A model generated the notes under the pieces. It saw only the letters and a list, made by a program, of their open reading frames with translations. It was not told where the DNA came from and made no database searches. A DNA stretch of 64,000 nt from contig NZ_BEVZ01000006.1 in assembly GCF_003112515.1 (NCBI RefSeq), positions 1 to 64,000 on the forward strand, in the 5' to 3' direction. Positions 59,840 to 64,000 of this stretch are shown here, piece after piece; the stretch's first letter is position 1, and the number at the start of each line of letters is the position of its first letter. The translations under genes were made by a program, and so were the position numbers. This DNA comes from Streptomyces fragilis. GTDB taxonomy: Bacteria; Actinomycetota; Actinomycetes; Streptomycetales; Streptomycetaceae.

Positions 59840-61885
59840 GTGACCCAGACTTCCGAGCCGCAGCCCAAGGTCAGCCTCGCCCAGTCCTCGCCCACGGTGG
59901 GCGCGCTCCGGGAGCGGGACGGGGCCCTGGAGTGGAGCGGGCGCCAGGAGACCGTGCGCATCGAGCCGTGGGGGCCCGACGCGGTCAGGGTGCGGGCCCG
60001 ACTGGGCGGGCCGGTGCTGCGGGACCTTCCCGGGGCGCTGCTCCCGCAGGCTCCCGGCGCCGACGGCACGGTGAAGATCGAGGGCGGGCGGGGCCGGGTC
60101 ACGGTCGGGTCGCTCACCGCCGAGATCGACGCCGAGGGCCTGGTCCGTTTCCTGCGCACCGACGACGGCGAGGAGCTGCTGGCCGAGGAGCGCGCCCACT
60201 TCTGGTGGCCCGGGCCCCGGCTGTACACGGCGGTCGGCAACGGGCACCACCGGCTCGAGCAGCGGTTCGCCGCGTACGACGACGAGCGGCTGTACGGCCT
60301 GGGGCAGCACCAGCACGGCCGGCTGGACCAGAAGGGCCTGGTCGTCGATCTGGTGCAGCGCAACGCCGAGGTCGGCATCCCGGTGCTCACCTCCAGCCGC
60401 GGATACACGCTGCTGTGGAACAACCCGGCGATCGGCCGGGTCGAGCTCGCGTACAACGGGACCCGGTGGGTGGCGGACTCGGCCCGTCAGATCGACTACT
60501 GGATCACCGCGGGCGATCCGGCGGCGGGGCAGCGCCGGTACAGCGCGGTGACGGGCCGCACCCCGATGCTGCCCGAGTGGGCGGCTGGTTTCTGGCAGAG
60601 CAAGCTGCGGTACCGCACGCAGGAGGAGCTGCTGGCGGTGGCGCGGGAGTACCGGCGCCGGGGGCTGCCGTTGTCGGCGATCGTCTGCGACTTCTTCCAC
60701 TGGACGCATCTGGGCGAGTGGAGGTTCGACCCGAAGGAGTGGCCGGACCCGGCGGCGATGGTGCGGGAGCTGGAGGAGCTCGGCGTCAAGCTGGTCGTGT
60801 CGGTGTGGCCGTCGGTGTCGCCGCTGAGCGAGAACCATCCGGTGATGGAGCAGCGCGGCCTGTTCATCGGTACGCAGTACGGGCCGCTGGCGCACGCGGA
60901 CTGGCCGGACAAGGAGGTCGCGAGCACGGTGCAGGTGGCGTTCTACGACGCCACGAACCCCGAGGCGCGGGAGTTCGTCTGGTCTCGGATCAAGGAGAAC
61001 TACCTGGATCCGTACGGCATCACCGCCTTCTGGCTGGACGCGTGCGAGCCGGAGCTGAAGCCGGGGTTCCCGGAGAACCTGCGGTACTGGGCGGGGCCGG
61101 GTCTGGAGGTCGGGAACATGTACCCGGCGGAGAACTCGCGTGCCTTCCACGAGGGACTGTCGGCCGCCGGGGAGGAAGAGGTGATCACCCTCAACCGTTC
61201 CGCGTGGGCGGGCAGTCAGCGGCACGGGGCCGCGCTGTGGTCCGGCGACATCGGCACGGACTTCGCCACGCTGCGGCGTCAGATCCCGGCGGGTCTCAAC
61301 ACGGCGCTGGCGGGCATCCCGTGGTGGAACACGGACATCGGCGGCTTCCACGGCGGCGATCCGCAGGACGCCGCCTACCGGGAGGTGATGGTGCGGTGGT
61401 TCCAGTTCGGCGCGCTGTCCCCGCTGATGCGGCTGCACGGGTTCCGTGAGCCGGGCATGCCCCTGGGTCCGGACATGACGGGCGGCCCGAACGAGGTGTG
61501 GGCGTACGGGGAGGAGGCCGGGGCGATCCTGGAGCGGTACCTGCGCCTGCGGGAGCGGCTGCGGCCGTACGTCCTGGACGTGATGCGCCAGGCGCACGAG
61601 GAAGGGCTGCCGGTGATGCGGCCGCTGTTCCTGGAGTTCCCCGGCGACGCGGCCTGCTGGTCGGTGGACGACGCCTACCTCCTCGGGAGTGACCTGCTGG
61701 TCGCGCCGGTCCTCGAGGCCGGGGCCACGGCCCGGACGGTGCACCTGCCGGAGGGCGCGCGCTGGACGGACGCGTGGACGGACGCGGTGTACGAGGGCGG
61801 CGGGGAGGTCACGGTGGACGCTCCGCTGGAGCGCATTCCGCTGTTCCTGCGCGACGGGGCGACTCTGCCGGTCCGGGAGCCGTAG
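59840..61885 (+). CDS. GH31 alpha-xylosidase/alpha-glucosidase
   Basis: 681 residues from GTG 59840 (AGGAG nine bases before). No signal peptide, so intracellular. N-terminal beta-sandwich (1-250) includes ERLYGLGQHQHGRLDQKG. The catalytic barrel has the nucleophile Asp400 in AFWLDACEPELKPGF and acid/base Asp470 in ALWSGDIGTDFATLRRQI, plus PEWAAGFWQSKLRYRTQEEL and IPWWNTDIGGFHGG. The WLDACEPE form and neighbours favour alpha-xylosidase (removing xylose from xyloglucan oligosaccharides), but alpha-glucosidase cannot be excluded. Probably co-transcribed with the LacI gene. Confidence 0.92.
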   Translation: MTQTSEPQPKVSLAQSSPTVGALRERDGALEWSGRQETVRIEPWGPDAVRVRARLGGPVLRDLPGALLPQAPGADGTVKIEGGRGRVTVGSLTAEIDAEGLVRFLRTDDGEELLAEERAHFWWPGPRLYTAVGNGHHRLEQRFAAYDDERLYGLGQHQHGRLDQKGLVVDLVQRNAEVGIPVLTSSRGYTLLWNNPAIGRVELAYNGTRWVADSARQIDYWITAGDPAAGQRRYSAVTGRTPMLPEWAAGFWQSKLRYRTQEELLAVAREYRRRGLPLSAIVCDFFHWTHLGEWRFDPKEWPDPAAMVRELEELGVKLVVSVWPSVSPLSENHPVMEQRGLFIGTQYGPLAHADWPDKEVASTVQVAFYDATNPEAREFVWSRIKENYLDPYGITAFWLDACEPELKPGFPENLRYWAGPGLEVGNMYPAENSRAFHEGLSAAGEEEVITLNRSAWAGSQRHGAALWSGDIGTDFATLRRQIPAGLNTALAGIPWWNTDIGGFHGGDPQDAAYREVMVRWFQFGALSPLMRLHGFREPGMPLGPDMTGGPNEVWAYGEEAGAILERYLRLRERLRPYVLDVMRQAHEEGLPVMRPLFLEFPGDAACWSVDDAYLLGSDLLVAPVLEAGATARTVHLPEGARWTDAWTDAVYEGGGEVTVDAPLERIPLFLRDGATLPVREP

Positions 61886-61926
61886 GGGCGCGCCGCCGCC
61901 GGTGCTTCGCGCACCACTCCTTGAGC

Positions 61927-61990
61927 ACCGCCCGGTCCAACGGGTCCCGGACCGGGCGGTAGGGGCCGCCCGTGGGGTGCGGGCGGCCCC
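61927..61990. terminator. Two tandem hairpins between GH31 and GH12 (bidirectional)
   Basis: First stem: ACCGCCCGGTCC (61927-61938) with GGACCGGGCGGT (61949-61960), 12 bp perfect. Second stem: GGGGCCGCCCG (61962-61972) with CGGGCGGCCCC (61980-61990), followed by GTCTTCTTGC. They separate two convergent genes and can serve both. Confidence 0.75.
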
Positions 61991-62001
61991 GTCTTCTTGC
62001 G

Positions 62002-62715
62002 TCAGCCGGCCGTGACGGTCAGGTTGTCGGTGCGGAAGTCCAGGCCGCCCGACGACGAGGTGATCTCGTAGCCGAACTGCACGTCGCCGATGGTCTCGTC
62101 ACCCATCCAGCGCTTGGTGTCCTTGATCCAGCGGAGGATGGGCAGCATGTCGACCGTTCCGGAGGTGGAGCGGGAGGTGCGCAGGAACGAGAAGACCTGG
62201 TTGGAGCCGTTGTCGCCCTTGTGGACGTTCCAGGTGTGGCCGCCGAGGGTGACGGTGCCCTGGAAGCTGCCGAGCGGGCCGACCGGGCCGTACTGGTTGA
62301 CCCACAGCATGATCTCGTAGTCGTGGTCGGTGTCCCAGATGTCGTACGAGGTGTTGTAGGCGCCCGCGGACGGCACGCTGACGCTGTAGCTGCTGGTGAG
62401 GGTGCGCAGCGAGGAGATGCTGCGGTTCACGACCTTCTTGGAGTTCGGGTAGGACTTGATGCCGCCGGTGTTGGGGTGGTTGGCCCACACTCCCCAGTTG
62501 GTGCCGGAGTTGGCCCAGACGCACTGGGCGCCGGCGCCGGAGCCCCAGATGTTGTTGTAGAGGGTGTAGCCGCCCAGGTTGGTGTTGCCCCACTGGTCGC
62601 AGGTGTTCCAGACGGCGGCCTGGGCGGGGGCGGTGGCGAGGCCGGCGGTGACGCCCAGGGCGAGGGCGGGGGCCAGCAGGGCCTTGGCGATCGTGCGGAG
62701 GGTGCGTGGTGCCAT
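62002..62715 (-). CDS. Secreted GH12 endoglucanase/xyloglucanase
   Basis: 237 residues; ATG 62715. Signal peptide to about residue 34 (LAPALALGVTAGLATAPAQA). The mature domain is GH12: CDQWGNTNLGGYTLYNNIWG, nucleophile Glu in HDYEIMLWVNQYGPVGPLG, and acid/base Glu in VQFGYEITSSSG. No binding module. It should cut beta-1,4-glucan or xyloglucan backbones outside the cell, alongside GH74. Its start is 31 bases after the stop of the GH95 gene, so the two are probably one operon read from beyond the window edge. Confidence 0.93.
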   Translation of the reverse strand: MAPRTLRTIAKALLAPALALGVTAGLATAPAQAAVWNTCDQWGNTNLGGYTLYNNIWGSGAGAQCVWANSGTNWGVWANHPNTGGIKSYPNSKKVVNRSISSLRTLTSSYSVSVPSAGAYNTSYDIWDTDHDYEIMLWVNQYGPVGPLGSFQGTVTLGGHTWNVHKGDNGSNQVFSFLRTSRSTSGTVDMLPILRWIKDTKRWMGDETIGDVQFGYEITSSSGGLDFRTDNLTVTAG

Positions 62716-62746
62716 GGTGGTCCTTCCATGGGTGGGGGGAACGGGA

Positions 62747-64000
62747 TCACCGTGTCCTCAGGGTCAGGACGCGGTCCTCGCCGGCGGTCAGGTCGAGGGA
62801 CCGGACGCCGGCCGAAGTCCTGAGTTCGATGCGGTGGGTGCGGGTGGGGCGCAGGACGGCGGTGGCGCCCTCGGGGGTCCAGGTCAGGTCGAGGCCGGCG
62901 CCGAAGCGGGTGCGGACGCCGCGCAGTGAGCCGCGGGGGTGGGCCGGGGGCGGTGCGGGGAGCAGGACGAGGCGGTCGGGGGTGGACTGGACGAGGGCCT
63001 CGATCAGCACGGCGGGCAGGGTGTGCGCGGCGTCGGCGTTGTAGACGTCGCGGCGGGGGTAGTGCGAGCTCATCAGCGAGGCGTGGAAGTGGTCGCCGTG
63101 CAGCACCTGGGCGAGGGCGTGCCCGACCCGCTCGCCGTCGTGGAGCCGGGCGGCGATCAGGGCGTGGTGGAGGTGGCCGTGGGCGGAGTCGTTCTCGGCG
63201 CCGCGCAGGTGGAGGGCGCGGTGTGCGGCGGCGGCGAGTTCGGGGGTGTCGTGGGGGGTGATCTCCTCGAGCGGCCAGACGCCGTAGAGGTGGCTGAGGT
63301 GGCGGTGCTCGTAGGCGTCCTCCAGGCCGGGCCAGGCCCATTCGGCGAGCGCTCCGTCGGCATTGATCCGGTGCGGCGGGAGGGCCGCGGCCAGGGCGCG
63401 CCAGCGGTCGGCGCTCCCGGGGTGGTAGGCGGCGGCGGTGAGCAGGGCGTGGCGGGCGGCGGAGAGGTCCATGGCGGCGTTGAGGGCACCCCAGCTGCCG
63501 CCGGTGGGGCGGTTCTCGGGTGAGTAGGAGGGGACGACGGCGAGGCGGCCCTCGCTGTCCGTGCGGGTGAGGAAGTCCTCGTAGAAGGTGGCGACCTCGG
63601 CGAGGGCGGCGGCGGTGCGCGCATCGCGTAGGCCGTGTGCCTCGTCGTGGTCGACGAGCGGTTTGAGCAGCCAGTCGGCGCCTGCCGTCCACAGGTGGAG
63701 CGGGTACTCGCGGTCGAAGTGGTAGGCGTGGCCGCGGGATCCGTCGGTGTGGGCGGGGGCGACCACGCCGCGGGTGCCGAAGACGGCCCGGGCGTTGTCA
63801 CGCCAGTCGGGGAGCTGGCGGTGGACCAGTGAGGCCAGCGCCTCGGTGACCTCGGGGAGGGCGGCGGCGGTGGCGGAGGCGGTCTGCAGGTTGAGGTTGG
63901 CGTCGGTGGTGAACGCACCGGACCAGGCGGTGTCCCAGTCCCCGGTCCACAGGCCGGTGAGGCGGGGCGGGTTGAGGCCGCTGGAGGAGAGCAGGTGGTA
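62747..64000 (-). CDS. GH95 alpha-L-fucosidase, C-terminal part (cut by window end)
   Basis: The frame is open to the last base; about 417 codons are in the window and the start lies beyond. It begins LLSSSGLNPPRLTGLWTGDW, then TTDANLNLQTASATAAAL, the GH95 signature region. It ends with the barrel's RHLSHLYGVWPLEEITP, SSHYPRRDVYNADAAHTLPA, and a beta-sandwich tail. GH95 enzymes remove alpha-1,2-linked fucose (some act on galactose), a side chain of plant xyloglucan. The preceding part cannot show whether it is secreted. First gene of an operon with GH12 in this window. Confidence 0.9.
   Translation of the reverse strand, partial: YHLLSSSGLNPPRLTGLWTGDWDTAWSGAFTTDANLNLQTASATAAALPEVTEALASLVHRQLPDWRDNARAVFGTRGVVAPAHTDGSRGHAYHFDREYPLHLWTAGADWLLKPLVDHDEAHGLRDARTAAALAEVATFYEDFLTRTDSEGRLAVVPSYSPENRPTGGSWGALNAAMDLSAARHALLTAAAYHPGSADRWRALAAALPPHRINADGALAEWAWPGLEDAYEHRHLSHLYGVWPLEEITPHDTPELAAAAHRALHLRGAENDSAHGHLHHALIAARLHDGERVGHALAQVLHGDHFHASLMSSHYPRRDVYNADAAHTLPAVLIEALVQSTPDRLVLLPAPPPAHPRGSLRGVRTRFGAGLDLTWTPEGATAVLRPTRTHRIELRTSAGVRSLDLTAGEDRVLTLRTR

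Noticed and set aside
58661..61744. 1027-codon minus-strand frame opposite lacI and GH31
   Set aside because: Shadow of two well-recognised plus-strand genes; rich in Arg, Gln and His and without motifs.

Overview
The window is high-GC DNA with the codon habits of a Streptomyces or close relative: strong G/C third positions, many GTG and TTG starts, four-base ATGA/GTGA overlaps, Tat and Sec signal peptides, CBM2/CBM13 modules, and boxes that look like CebR and DasR sites. Together the genes suggest a soil actinomycete rich in secreted polysaccharide-degrading enzymes. No rRNA, tRNA, CRISPR array or replication origin was recognised. About ten broken genes and five insertion-sequence remnants lie in the first 30 kb, which fits an eroding chromosome-arm region.

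Bases 1-11200 mix carbohydrate genes with debris. An IS5-type transposase remnant is followed by fused stubs of a DUF1877 protein and a GH109-like protein. Intact genes are a secreted SGNH esterase, a secreted beta-helix/ricin-lectin protein, a GH35 beta-galactosidase and a small secreted crystallin-like protein. An IclR regulator, a GH101-like enzyme, an EthD protein and another IS5 transposase survive only as fragments.

Bases 11200-17930 hold a tight minus-strand operon (ECF sigma factor, zinc-finger anti-sigma, ABC ATPase, two membrane subunits). A second graveyard follows, with two more transposase pieces around a stub of a histidine kinase, and then a SnoaL-like gene.

Bases 17930-31270 contain an Rrf2 regulator with three evenly spaced operators, a pentapeptide-like membrane protein, a leaderless lipoprotein gene, and metY-metX preceded by a short leader-peptide gene. 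A TetR regulator faces a flavin monooxygenase. Bases 31270-42000 hold a GNAT-PaaX operon divergent from an alpha/beta hydrolase across a nested palindrome, a GH18 chitinase behind two DasR-like boxes, and a GH9 cellulase behind a perfect CebR-like box.

Bases 42170-43330 hold the least familiar item: a 61-residue peptide gene ending in a CFGC...DWPPPK core, followed by a radical SAM gene. This is a candidate orphan RiPP locus, but the maturase seems to lack a central segment. A STAND NTPase, a DUF393 protein, an FGE-like protein, an AraC regulator, an I36 inhibitor-like secreted protein, a MerR-HEAT regulator next to a HEAT protein, and a PP2C phosphatase follow.

Bases 55416-64000 look like a xyloglucan utilisation locus: GH74 endo-xyloglucanase, LacI repressor, GH31 alpha-xylosidase/glucosidase, GH12 endoglucanase and a GH95 alpha-fucosidase cut by the window end. 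CebR-like and LacI-type boxes lie between GH74 and the LacI gene, suggesting cellobiose and xyloglucan-oligosaccharide signals are combined there.
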